38,112 nt of DNA, from positions 1-38,112 of the forward strand of contig JAQICD010000147.1 in NCBI GenBank assembly GCA_027858715.1, given 5' to 3'. Below the pieces are notes generated by a model that ran no database searches, was not told the DNA's origin, and saw only the letters and a list, made by a program, of their open reading frames with translations. This DNA is from Prolixibacteraceae bacterium. Lineage in GTDB: Bacteria; Bacteroidota; Bacteroidia; Bacteroidales; Prolixibacteraceae. Shown here in pieces: positions 15,741 through 24,181 of this stretch (position 1 is the first letter of the stretch; every line of letters starts with the position of its first letter). Position numbers and translations under genes: made by a program.

Positions 15741-17108
15741 TCATTCCGAAACAACCTGTCCCACGTTTTGAGTCACAAGCCATTCTCGCACATCTGAACT
15801 TTCAGTTTTAAACGTACAGTTTACGAATTCCACATAATCGGTATGACGAACAAAGAATGCCCAAGCGGGTGTATTACCAAAATAGCTACCCTCTGGATAT
15901 TTGCCATCGTATTCCATTACCGACTGATCATATCTGGTTTCGCCGCCTTTTAGAGTAAGGTTTATATTTTCAAAAGTAACATTTTGTACATTGTGGCCTT
16001 CGATGCCGGTAATTATTGAAGGATACTGCTGTGTAAAGTTTTCTCCCGTGATATTTTTAAAATGAATATTCGAAATTGTGCCAATACGTGGTTGTCGTCC
16101 GAGCACAGTTCGTTTACGGTCGCCCAGCAAAATAAAAAATGCCTGCCCGCAATTTTTTATCTGGCAATCCGAAAAATTGAGATTGTCAATTACTGCACCG
16201 TCCATCGATTCAACCACCAGCGCGGTGTTTTGAAAAGCATTTTTAAGCGTAAGCCCCGACACTTCAAAATTCATGAAAGAGCCCAGTCCGTCGGTGCCAA
16301 GCTTAAAGCAGTTGCCTGCCCGAACGTTGAGCTTGTCGATGGTACAGTTTTTCACTATCACATTTTTACAACCAAATTCACTCCCACTTTTAAAGCAAAT
16401 GCCATCATCCTCCGATTTTATGTCGCAATTTTCAATCAACACATTATGGCAATCCACAATGTCAATTCCATCGCGATTTGGCGTAAGAGTTCCCGAATTG
16501 ATGGTTAAGTCGCGAATAGTAACTGTATCGCATTCGATATACACCTGTGTCCAGCATGCCGGGTCAAGCAATGTTAAACCCTCGACTTTAATATTTGTTG
16601 ATGCCACAAAAGCAAAAATGCCGGGACGATCTTTTTCGGTTCCCAGCTCTTTGGTATTCATCCACGGGTTAAAGTCGCCCTGTCCGTCGATTGTACCTTT
16701 GCCGGCAATCTCTACATTGTGCAAATGGCTTCCGTATATCAAACGTCGCTGACAATCTTCGAGCATGCGATTGGGATAGCGGGTTTCAATCAACTGTGAC
16801 GGATAATACTGCTGCTGATCGTTTTGTATGCCTAGTATCGTTGCTGTTGAATCGATAAACAATGTCATATTGCTTTTCAAGTTCAGCTGCCCGGTAAGAA
16901 AAACTCCATGGTGAAGATACACAGTTCCGCCGGATTCACCACAAGCATCAATGGCTTGTTGAATAGCTTTCATATCAATGGTTTCACCATCGCCTTTCGC
17001 ACCGTAGTCGAAAACATCAAAAACAGGCTCCGAAAGTTGTGCCATCGTAATTCGACCCCAAAAGAAACATAACAAAAGAAAGACTATTTTCACTTTAAAC
17101 ATTTGCAT
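15741..17108 (-). CDS. Glycoside hydrolase family 28 (polygalacturonase-like)
   Basis: A 455-residue secreted protein with signal peptide cleavage near residue 23 (ITMAQ). It starts with the right-handed beta-helix opening FDVFDYGAKGDGETID and AIDACGESGGTVYL. GH28 enzymes cut alpha-1,4-galacturonan or rhamnogalacturonan by inversion with three aspartates, all present here: PNRDGID (D213) and SEDDGICFKSG (D234, D235). The family's GHG histidine motif is missing; the aligned place reads VRAGNCFKLG (about 262-271), so the subfamily or activity is atypical, with rhamnogalacturonan, an oligosaccharide or a modified substrate all possible. It is transcribed alone on the minus strand, divergently from the symporter-GH43 pair, and ends at the terminator at 15670-15713. 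A periplasmic location fits the Sec signal, since no T9SS sorting domain is visible. Confidence 0.85.
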   Translation of the reverse strand: MQMFKVKIVFLLLCFFWGRITMAQLSEPVFDVFDYGAKGDGETIDMKAIQQAIDACGESGGTVYLHHGVFLTGQLNLKSNMTLFIDSTATILGIQNDQQQYYPSQLIETRYPNRMLEDCQRRLIYGSHLHNVEIAGKGTIDGQGDFNPWMNTKELGTEKDRPGIFAFVASTNIKVEGLTLLDPACWTQVYIECDTVTIRDLTINSGTLTPNRDGIDIVDCHNVLIENCDIKSEDDGICFKSGSEFGCKNVIVKNCTIDKLNVRAGNCFKLGTDGLGSFMNFEVSGLTLKNAFQNTALVVESMDGAVIDNLNFSDCQIKNCGQAFFILLGDRKRTVLGRQPRIGTISNIHFKNITGENFTQQYPSIITGIEGHNVQNVTFENINLTLKGGETRYDQSVMEYDGKYPEGSYFGNTPAWAFFVRHTDYVEFVNCTFKTESSDVREWLVTQNVGQVVSE

Positions 17109-17453
17109 CGGTATTTTAAGAAATTATTAATACACAACAATAAAATCATCCATGGTGATCACACCCTCTGGTAACATATATAATCCATCTATCAAAAATA
17201 CAATATTTACGAATAACTATGCATAATTATTGTTTGATAAATACAGGAAACATTTGTCCACCATATTTACACAATACTGAAAGTCAAAATTCATATCACG
17301 CAAATTATGTAGATTCCTTTTATTTATCTTGCGCCAGAATAGGGCGTTTTTATTTAGCATTTTAAATTTCTTTTATCAATTGAATTTTGCCGATATTGTT
17401 TTTTACAGAATCATTATTCCTTACAAATAACAACCTTTTTTTATTCATTATTT
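17109..17453. promoter_or_regulatory. Divergent control region between GH28 and the symporter
   Basis: 345 bases without a gene, holding the promoters of both flanking units. I found no exact TAnnTTTG box. Present are GTGATCAC (17154-17161, palindrome), two ATATTTAC words exactly 60 bases apart (17203-17210 and 17263-17270), and a small GC stem CGCC/GGCG near 17332-17346 followed by TTTTTA. None of these is strong enough to name an operator. The ATATTTAC words are only vaguely like the TTACC half-sites before the CE8 gene. Confidence 0.35.
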
Positions 17454-18794
17454 ATGAAAACTCAGACACAAAAATTAAGCATTCTCGAAAAAATTGGTTA
17501 CGGATCGGGCGATGCAGCGGTAAACGTGGTTATTTCGTCCATGTTTCTGATCATTACCTTTTTTTATACCGATATCTTTGGCATTAAGCCGAAAGATGTT
17601 GCGCTGTTATTCTTATTGGTTCGATTTATCGATGCCATAAGCGATCCGGTAATGGGACTCATAACCGACAAATACAAATCGCGTTGGGGACGATACCGAC
17701 CATACTTCCTGTTTTTATCGATTCCGTTTGGAATTTCAGTTTTTTTAACTTTCACGACGCCCGAATTCGATTATGCCGGCAAACTCATCTACGCTTACAT
17801 AACCTACATATTTGTAACCCTGATGTTTACATCGGTAACTATTCCGTACATTTCATTAATCGGGGTGCTGACCAGCGATCCGCAGGAGAAATTATCAGCC
17901 AATGGTTATCGCTTGTTTTTTGCTAAAGTAGCCGCTTTTATGGTGTCCATTATTGTTCCTATTATGGCCGAAAAACTTGGCAAAAACGATATAGCACGAG
18001 GCTATCAGCTGGCAATGGGCTTAATGGCACTGATGGGCACCTTATTGTTTCTTTTTAGTTTTTTCACTACCAAAGAACGAATTGATCACAAAGTTGACAA
18101 GAAACCCCTTTCCCAGCAATTTAAACTGCTGTTCGAAAACAAACAATGGATGATTTTATTTGGCTCTTGTTTTTCAGGAACCACAGGTTATGTAATCCGA
18201 AGCTCCGTTGCCATTTACTACGCCAAATATTTTCTGGGAGGCGACGCAGGAATTCAATCTTCATTTTTAGCCACGGGGGTTATTGCTTCGATTTTAGCCA
18301 TGCCGGCTTCTACCTTCATAACCAAACGATTCTGCAAAGTAAAACTCTTCTGGATATCTCAATTAGCCGTTGGTGTAATCAGTGTTCTCATGTTCGTTTT
18401 GGTTCGCCCCGGCGATTTATTATTGGCTTATCCACTATATTTTATAATGATGTTTATCGTTGATATACACGCGCCGGTATTTTGGTCGGCTATTGCCGAA
18501 GCGGTCGATTATGGACAGGCAACATCGGGCAAACGCGTTTCAGGACTTGCTTTTGGAGGAATTTCTTTCGCTCAGAAAGCAGGAATGGGAATTGCCGGAG
18601 CCATTGTTGGAATTCTACTTGATGCCTTTGGTTATTTACCCGATGTAATACAATCGGAAACAGCTTTGCTCGGTCTGGCGTTGATGCTCACTCTCATACC
18701 GGGACTTTTTCATGTTATCAATGGCTTATTGATTCATCGTTATAAAATCACGGATCAATATTACGAAAAGATAAAAACCAAAATTAATATTTAG
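17454..18794 (+). CDS. GPH-family sugar:cation symporter (MelB/XylP-like MFS)
   Basis: A 446-residue inner-membrane transporter with about 12 helices. The N-terminal domain has the glycoside-pentoside-hexuronide signature: RFIDAISDPVMG with D60 and D64 in the cation site region, followed by the cytoplasmic loop motif RWGRYRP (77-83). The central loop (TKERIDHKVDKKPLSQQFKLLF) separates the two six-helix halves. GPH transporters move glycosides, pentosides or uronides with Na+ or H+. Here it stands immediately before a cytoplasmic GH43 enzyme (stop 18794, next ATG 18796), so it probably imports the short arabinose- or xylose-containing pectin oligosaccharides that this enzyme cleaves. The exact sugar is inferred from context only. 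Confidence 0.9.
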   Translation: MKTQTQKLSILEKIGYGSGDAAVNVVISSMFLIITFFYTDIFGIKPKDVALLFLLVRFIDAISDPVMGLITDKYKSRWGRYRPYFLFLSIPFGISVFLTFTTPEFDYAGKLIYAYITYIFVTLMFTSVTIPYISLIGVLTSDPQEKLSANGYRLFFAKVAAFMVSIIVPIMAEKLGKNDIARGYQLAMGLMALMGTLLFLFSFFTTKERIDHKVDKKPLSQQFKLLFENKQWMILFGSCFSGTTGYVIRSSVAIYYAKYFLGGDAGIQSSFLATGVIASILAMPASTFITKRFCKVKLFWISQLAVGVISVLMFVLVRPGDLLLAYPLYFIMMFIVDIHAPVFWSAIAEAVDYGQATSGKRVSGLAFGGISFAQKAGMGIAGAIVGILLDAFGYLPDVIQSETALLGLALMLTLIPGLFHVINGLLIHRYKITDQYYEKIKTKINI

Positions 18795-18795
18795 T

Positions 18796-19743
18796 ATGAA
18801 TCAAGGAAACAACCAACCCATTATTGAACAAAGAGCCGATCCTTTTATTTACAAGCATACCGATGGCTTTTACTATTTTACGGGCTCAGTTCCTTCGTAC
18901 GATTGTATCGAACTTCGAAAAGCTGATACCATTAATAGTTTAAAAGATGCCGAAACATTTATAATCTGGCACAAACATCAAACAGGGCCAATGAGTCAAC
19001 ACATCTGGGCACCCGAAATTCATTACCTCGATGGCAAATGGTATATTTATTTTGCTTCCAGCCAGGCAGATAACATCTGGAAACTGAGGCCTTATGTGCT
19101 TGAATGCAAAGGCGAAGATCCGTTAAAAGATGAATGGAGGGAACTGGGTCAAATGCAAGCGGCAGATGGCGACAACAAAAGTTTTATCGATTTCTCGCTG
19201 GATGCTACGGTATTCGAAAATAACGGAAAACGATATTTTTGCTGGGCTGAAAAAACAGGTGGTCAATTCGCAGCCTCCAACTTGTATCTAGCCGAAATGG
19301 AATCGCCCATTAAGCTGAAAACCCCTCAATTTATGCTAACAACTCCCGATTACGACTGGGAACGAATTGATTTTTGGGTAAACGAAGGCCCTGCGGTTAT
19401 CAAAAACAAGGGTAAAATATACATCACCTTTTCGGCAAGCGCTACCGGTACTTGCTACTGCATGGGCATGATGGAAGCAGACGAAAATGCTGATTTAATG
19501 GATCGGAATTCGTGGAAAAAGTCAAGATACCCGGTATTGAAAACCGATTATCAAAAGAAAATATTCGGCCCGGGGCATAATAGTTTCACCATAGCCGAAG
19601 ACGGAGTAACTCCTTTATGCGTTTATCATGCCCGCGACTACGAAAAAATTGTTGGCGATCCCTTACACGATCCCAACAGACACGCCCGGATTATGGAAGT
19701 GAAATTTGATTCGGAAGGCAAACCGGTTTTCGAATTATATTAA
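18796..19743 (+). CDS. Glycoside hydrolase family 43, cytoplasmic
   Basis: A 315-residue five-bladed propeller enzyme with no signal peptide, so it acts in the cytoplasm. The GH43 catalytic triad is visible: the general base D15 in RADPFIYK, the pKa modulator D136 in FSLDATVF, and the general acid E197 in WVNEGPAV. Also present are the family motifs HIWAPEIHYLDGKWYIYF (about 69-86) and GPGHNSF (258-264, metal-site histidine H261). GH43 members are mostly alpha-L-arabinofuranosidases or beta-xylosidases; the single-domain length and the WAPEIHY form fit an arabinofuranosidase-type subfamily, but this cannot be settled by reading. It is cotranscribed with the symporter with a 1-base gap, and the pair works as import followed by intracellular hydrolysis. 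The unit ends at the terminator at 19827-19862. Confidence 0.9.
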   Translation: MNQGNNQPIIEQRADPFIYKHTDGFYYFTGSVPSYDCIELRKADTINSLKDAETFIIWHKHQTGPMSQHIWAPEIHYLDGKWYIYFASSQADNIWKLRPYVLECKGEDPLKDEWRELGQMQAADGDNKSFIDFSLDATVFENNGKRYFCWAEKTGGQFAASNLYLAEMESPIKLKTPQFMLTTPDYDWERIDFWVNEGPAVIKNKGKIYITFSASATGTCYCMGMMEADENADLMDRNSWKKSRYPVLKTDYQKKIFGPGHNSFTIAEDGVTPLCVYHARDYEKIVGDPLHDPNRHARIMEVKFDSEGKPVFELY

Positions 19744-19760
19744 GGCTTTGAATGTTCATC

Positions 19761-19791
19761 GTAATTGTCGTTACAGTGAAACGACAATTAC
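19761..19791. repeat. Perfect 12-base inverted repeat (hairpin) after GH43
   Basis: GTAATTGTCGTT / AACGACAATTAC with a 7-base loop, 18 bases after the GH43 stop. It lacks a T-run on either strand, so it is not a classic terminator. It may protect the transcript 3' end or act together with the true terminator 36 bases further on. Confidence 0.6.
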
Positions 19792-19826
19792 AAAAATTAG
19801 AAAAAGATCTGAAATCATAAGTAATG

Positions 19827-19862
19827 TAAAAAGGGAGCATTCAAACCGAAGCTCCCTTTTAT
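19827..19862. terminator. Bidirectional terminator between GH43 and CE8
   Basis: The stem TAAAAAGGGAGC / GCTCCCTTTTAT-A encloses a 12-base loop, with A- and T-runs on the two sides. It lies between two convergent genes and can stop both. Confidence 0.8.
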
Positions 19863-19883
19863 AGTAAAAATCTACTAACCAGG

Positions 19884-22800
19884 TTATTGCACCGAAAGCT
19901 TAACGGCTTTTTGCCCGTCGGATGCTTTAACATGAACAATCCAGAGTCCCGGACTTACCTCAAACTCACAATTGGTGTTCACCAATACCGATTTCATCAT
20001 TGTACCGTTAATGCTATACAAGTCGATACAGGTATTGCCTTTCACGTTTTGCACCATCAATTTTCGGTTATGTGTAAAAACATGAACATCGGTTTGAGCC
20101 TGCACAAAATCAATTCCAGTCTCATTGTCGTTTGCCACCAGTTCGGGTATCGGATCCCAGCTATCGCTTCCTTTGGTAAAATTGAAGGTGGTAATTTCTG
20201 TTCCATCAATTAACGTAGGTTCGCTCAACAAGGTAGCCCACGAAGCCCTGAGTGCACGGTTATCTTCGTTTGAAAGCTCATTGGTTCCAAACTCGTACAT
20301 TTTTGGCGACTCACCACCCAGCGAGCTGTTCCACCCCATAGGAGCTATCATCGATTTCCCCTCGCTTCCTGGATAATTGGTTCCATCAATGGTGGTATTG
20401 TAGAATACCACTTCGCTGGTAGTTGCCTGCCACGGACGGCCAAAATAGCCGGGCTTGGCCAGGTATTGCGAAGCAGTTTCGACGCCCGGTTCGGCCGAAG
20501 TCACTTTACATTCGTACATTAAATATCCTCGACCACTGCTTTGCTGGGCAGCAGTAAGATACGATGCATCGTTGCTGGCATCGCTCACATTCATTACCAG
20601 GTCGGTTTTGTAGAATACAGCCGTCATTGCTCCAAATAAATAATCGACAGCACCCATAGCCGCTCCTTTGTATATTACCACCCGACCGGCAGCTCCGTAA
20701 AACGAATCCTGACGCCCTACTACACGGCATTTATAAAGCAATACCTTGTCTGAAAGAGTAGCAATAGCTGCGGCACGTTCAACATAGGTTCGTTGCTGAA
20801 CATCGGAATTACCGTATTCGGTCGGGCGTTCGCCCTTGCTTCCCGAATCCCACATTACCACAACATCTTCGCTTTCTTTTTTCGAAATATACTGATTGAA
20901 CGAGTTTTCAAAAATGATGTGGTAAGCTTCAAATCCATTGGCACTTATCACCACCGTAGCATTCCAGTACGATCCGTTTGTTGACCCCGAACCGGCATTT
21001 TCGTAAGACAGGTAACCGTTTTCTTTATTTACACGTAAGACTTCTGCATCCCATTTCTGGTTGTCGCCCATGCTGTAATAGTTGTACCCATGTCCGTAAT
21101 ACGAAGTGATACGAACAGCATTATCTTCAATATTTACACCTTTATCTGTCAATCCGATGCCCGGATTGACAGCCGCATTTTTCAAGGTGATATTCGGAAC
21201 ATCAACCACCAACATCTCTTCGTAATTGCCCGGATCAATCATTATGGTAACCCGCTCATTATTCGGACGAATCATTTCGCGTAATGCGTCAAGAGCACCA
21301 TTAACCGTTTGATAATCCTTATCTTCGCCCACATACAATACTTCGGCAAAAGCAACCGCATCGGTAATCAATATTTCGATAATATAGCTGGTACCTGCTC
21401 CGTCGCCTATGGTTATGGTTACAAAACCGGCCTCGGTGCCGGTGTAAGTATATTCGGCATATTCGATGGTGCTGGTACTGCCGCTCGACGTTGAATAGCT
21501 GTTGCCTTCAATCGAGAAATCGGCAGAATAATAATAGCTTACCCGAATTTTATCACCAACATTTACCGGTACCTGTATGGTAGCTTCGGGCTTGGCCGAC
21601 AAATGGCCTTTGGCAACCTCGTTCGAAACATTACCAGTAAACACCAATCCGCTGTAAGCTGTTGCGCCTCCAGCAATAGCTTTATCGTCGAACGACCATT
21701 TTTTAATCGGGCTAAACACCAGTGTTTTTGACACATTAGCACCCACCACTTCGAGATTCGATGTCAGTCCAAGATGAACAGCATAGTCATCCAGACCGCT
21801 GTACTCAATGGAATAAACTCCATCGCGCAAAGCAATATCATCAACCGATTCGAAGGAATAAACATAGCCATCCTCATTCAGGTTGGTAAATGTAAGCTGC
21901 ATTTTTGCCAATTGTTCTGGGCTTAATCCTTCGGCAGTAATGGTAACATCGTAAAGAGGTTTTGCCTCAAATACAATATTGGCTGCCTGATCGGCTGCTT
22001 CAATGGTAATGGTATTGTCGGGCAGGTAAAAATCGTTCACCCCTATAGCCGAAATTGAATATTCGCAATTGGGCTCAAGCTGAACACTGTAAGTACCTGC
22101 CGAAGAATCAATCACAGGTTCGGGTACAAATATTTTATTCAACGAAGGATCGGCCGTATAAACCAAAGTAAGGTTTGAAAGCTGATCTCCTAAACCGCTA
22201 ACAGAACCACTTACCGAATATAATTCTACTTTTTGGATAATCATCTCGTGGTTCATATCCTCACCTTCAACATTCAATGTAGCTCCGTTGCTGATTACAT
22301 AGCCATTGGCATCTTTCAAACTAAGATTGTACGCATAGCCTGCCGGCACAGAAACGCTATAATTTCCGCTGCTCACCTCTGATTGCCATGTTTTTCCGGC
22401 TTCGTTGGTAAACTGAATGGCATATCCATCAGGAATACCTTCGGCTGAACTCACATCAACCGTTCCCGAAATGGTTTTATACTGAGCATCTTTGCGATAT
22501 ATACGATAATAACTGGGTTTATCCATAGTATCGAAAATGTGATAAGTACCATCGTATTTAGCCACAAAATTTACTTCGGTTAAGTCTGAAAGAATAGAAG
22601 CAACATCGGTTTGCGCAGCCGGATCACCAACAAACTGGAAATTCAACTGGCCACCTCCATTTTGCGAAAGAGCAAAGATGGTTACCTCGTCATCTTCGCT
22701 TAACGTAAGACTCATATAGCGACCAGAGTTAGCCGATGAGTTTACATAAATACGACCGGTATAAGCACTTACCCCCGAAAGATTTTCGTCGTAACGTGTT

Positions 22801-23942
22801 AAATTGGTATTGCTGGTTCGCAAGCGGTCGTTTCCTCCACCAACCCAACTAAGCATGCCTGCGCTTAAATTAGGAAGTGTATTGCCGGCACTACCAACCT
22901 CAACCGATTCGTCGTACCATGCATTGATGGCTTCCTCGTTAAGCTGGTTGTTGTATTCTTCTTCATCAAGTTGCTCAGCGCCAAAATCCCACACGTCCGT
23001 TTTGCCATTTCCACTCACAACTTCAGGTGCATTTTCAATGGTTACCCCATGAATATATACCTCGGCCGACGCATGAGCTTCGCTTTTTAAGGTTGCTGAA
23101 ATAAGGCCTGCGCCTCCCACATAGCTAAAACTATTGGTTCCACACGATCCGCTACCAATATTTTGCGCACCGGTTTGCCCCAAAACAGTACCGTTTGCAT
23201 CGGTGAATTCAAAAATAGCATCGTCGGCATTTCCATACTGGCATGAGCCAAATGTTATAGTTGCATTTCCGGCTACCAGTATTTCCATCGAGTTGCCGGG
23301 AAACAACACAGCTCCGTGCGATGAGTCGTGATAGCCAAACTGCATCGATTCTTCGTCGGTGTTGCTGTTTAAGGTAAGAATACCGTCGGAGGTAACAAAA
23401 GTAGCATATCGTAGCGAGGTATAACCTGTTTGCGGTAATTCGCTGCCATCGGCAAAATTGTAGATATAGGTTTCTCCTGCTTTGGCTTCAGTTTCATTCT
23501 GTGCAAATACAACATCAATTAAGGGGAGATAAACATCACTACCATCGCCGGTTGCAGTAAATGTAAGCGTGGCGGCCGGCCCGTCGTAAACAAAATCGTA
23601 GGTGTCGCTCAAATCGTTTTCAACCTGGGTGTTTTGATTTCCCAGATCACCAGCCTCAACTGCAGTTCCTTCTATACTCAGCGAAGAATAAGCCGATCCT
23701 AAGAACTTCAAAGTGCAACTTCCTTCTACTGAAATAGCAATGGCACTGCCCGACTTCATATTTAAACCATAGGTTTCATCATGATGGCTATAAGTTCCTG
23801 AAAGAACAAGTGATCCATCGTCACTCTGTCCGTTAGTAATAATGGTTCCGTCTCTGAAATCGTACGAAACAGCCCTTGCGTTATACTGAAAAGCAAAGGT
23901 CAGTATTACGGCAATTAGCGTAATGTAGAGTTTTCTGTTCAT
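19884..23942 (-). CDS. Giant multidomain CE8 pectinesterase with T9SS sorting domain
   Basis: A 1352-residue exported protein that removes methyl esters from homogalacturonan. It has a signal peptide (MNRKLYITLIAVILTF to NARA). Two related beta-sandwich modules follow (about 26-146, YDFRDGTII; about 158-305, YNFADGSEL), then a WDFGAEQLDEE region, three CNA-B/transthyretin-like units (about 490-750, GSVSGLGDQL and similar), and a further related sandwich starting WSFDDKAIAGG. The CE8 beta-helix covers about 865-1260 and keeps GRQDSFYG (Q1078, D1079), the second catalytic aspartate in VDYLFG (D1100) and GRPW (R1169). A type A T9SS sorting domain ends the protein (about 1285-1352, DLYSINGTMM, PGLWIVHVKA). 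It is therefore exported to or anchored at the cell surface. It is divergent from the HTCS regulator and probably its target. Confidence 0.9.
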   Translation of the reverse strand: MNRKLYITLIAVILTFAFQYNARAVSYDFRDGTIITNGQSDDGSLVLSGTYSHHDETYGLNMKSGSAIAISVEGSCTLKFLGSAYSSLSIEGTAVEAGDLGNQNTQVENDLSDTYDFVYDGPAATLTFTATGDGSDVYLPLIDVVFAQNETEAKAGETYIYNFADGSELPQTGYTSLRYATFVTSDGILTLNSNTDEESMQFGYHDSSHGAVLFPGNSMEILVAGNATITFGSCQYGNADDAIFEFTDANGTVLGQTGAQNIGSGSCGTNSFSYVGGAGLISATLKSEAHASAEVYIHGVTIENAPEVVSGNGKTDVWDFGAEQLDEEEYNNQLNEEAINAWYDESVEVGSAGNTLPNLSAGMLSWVGGGNDRLRTSNTNLTRYDENLSGVSAYTGRIYVNSSANSGRYMSLTLSEDDEVTIFALSQNGGGQLNFQFVGDPAAQTDVASILSDLTEVNFVAKYDGTYHIFDTMDKPSYYRIYRKDAQYKTISGTVDVSSAEGIPDGYAIQFTNEAGKTWQSEVSSGNYSVSVPAGYAYNLSLKDANGYVISNGATLNVEGEDMNHEMIIQKVELYSVSGSVSGLGDQLSNLTLVYTADPSLNKIFVPEPVIDSSAGTYSVQLEPNCEYSISAIGVNDFYLPDNTITIEAADQAANIVFEAKPLYDVTITAEGLSPEQLAKMQLTFTNLNEDGYVYSFESVDDIALRDGVYSIEYSGLDDYAVHLGLTSNLEVVGANVSKTLVFSPIKKWSFDDKAIAGGATAYSGLVFTGNVSNEVAKGHLSAKPEATIQVPVNVGDKIRVSYYYSADFSIEGNSYSTSSGSTSTIEYAEYTYTGTEAGFVTITIGDGAGTSYIIEILITDAVAFAEVLYVGEDKDYQTVNGALDALREMIRPNNERVTIMIDPGNYEEMLVVDVPNITLKNAAVNPGIGLTDKGVNIEDNAVRITSYYGHGYNYYSMGDNQKWDAEVLRVNKENGYLSYENAGSGSTNGSYWNATVVISANGFEAYHIIFENSFNQYISKKESEDVVVMWDSGSKGERPTEYGNSDVQQRTYVERAAAIATLSDKVLLYKCRVVGRQDSFYGAAGRVVIYKGAAMGAVDYLFGAMTAVFYKTDLVMNVSDASNDASYLTAAQQSSGRGYLMYECKVTSAEPGVETASQYLAKPGYFGRPWQATTSEVVFYNTTIDGTNYPGSEGKSMIAPMGWNSSLGGESPKMYEFGTNELSNEDNRALRASWATLLSEPTLIDGTEITTFNFTKGSDSWDPIPELVANDNETGIDFVQAQTDVHVFTHNRKLMVQNVKGNTCIDLYSINGTMMKSVLVNTNCEFEVSPGLWIVHVKASDGQKAVKLSVQ

Positions 23943-24001
23943 AAGTATGATTTTTAATGATTTAGTTACTGCTTAAAAGTAAACAGAACCTTACTATAGC
24001 G

Positions 24002-24039
24002 CTTGTATTATTTACCGCAGAACTTGTACATATTACCAC
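24002..24039. promoter_or_regulatory. Tandem direct repeat, candidate HTCS operator
   Basis: Two copies of CTTGTA-n4-(T)TTACCnC: CTTGTATTATTTACCGC at 24002-24018 and CTTGTACATATTACCAC at 24023-24039. They share 12 of 17 bases and repeat with a 21-base period, which is two helical turns. HTCS regulators bind DNA through an AraC-type domain and usually act on direct repeats. The pair lies just upstream of the CE8 -7-like box, as expected for an activator touching the -33 region. Role inferred. Confidence 0.5.
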
Positions 24040-24060
24040 AACCGAAAAACAGGATGAATT

Positions 24061-24075
24061 GCGATAATTTATCGC
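24061..24075. promoter_or_regulatory. Perfect palindrome GCGATAA-T-TTATCGC
   Basis: Seven-base arms around a single T, in the CE8/HTCS intergenic region 22 bases beyond the tandem repeat. The symmetry suggests a site for a dimeric regulator, separate from the direct-repeat site. The protein is unknown. Confidence 0.45.
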
Positions 24076-24181
24076 CACAATGAAGACTATACGATTGACT
24101 TTTTCTTTTTCACGGCTTTCGCCAAAATTGTGTAATTTGCAACGTTATTTTTTATAATGAATCATCGCAACGAAGTAAACC

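Larger units (their letters stand above)
23943..24181. promoter_or_regulatory. Divergent control region between CE8 and HTCS
   Basis: 239 bases. For CE8 there is a near -7 box TACTTTTA on the minus strand at 23974-23981 (7 of 8 to TAnnTTTG). For HTCS a weak TAATTTG lies at 24133-24139. A tandem repeat and a palindrome, listed separately, lie between them. No gene is supported here. Confidence 0.55.

Noticed and set aside
16062-16752. Long plus-strand open frames inside the GH28 gene
   Set aside because: They are antisense to a gene with clear catalytic motifs, and the translated text has no family features.
17203-17270. Two ATATTTAC words 60 bases apart as HTCS sites
   Set aside because: They share only a few bases with the CE8 upstream repeat, lack the CTTGTA half, and are common in AT-rich DNA.
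17332-17351. Short GC stem followed by TTTTTA in the GH28/symporter region
   Set aside because: Only four base pairs with a 7-base loop, and no transcript is expected to end in this divergent region.
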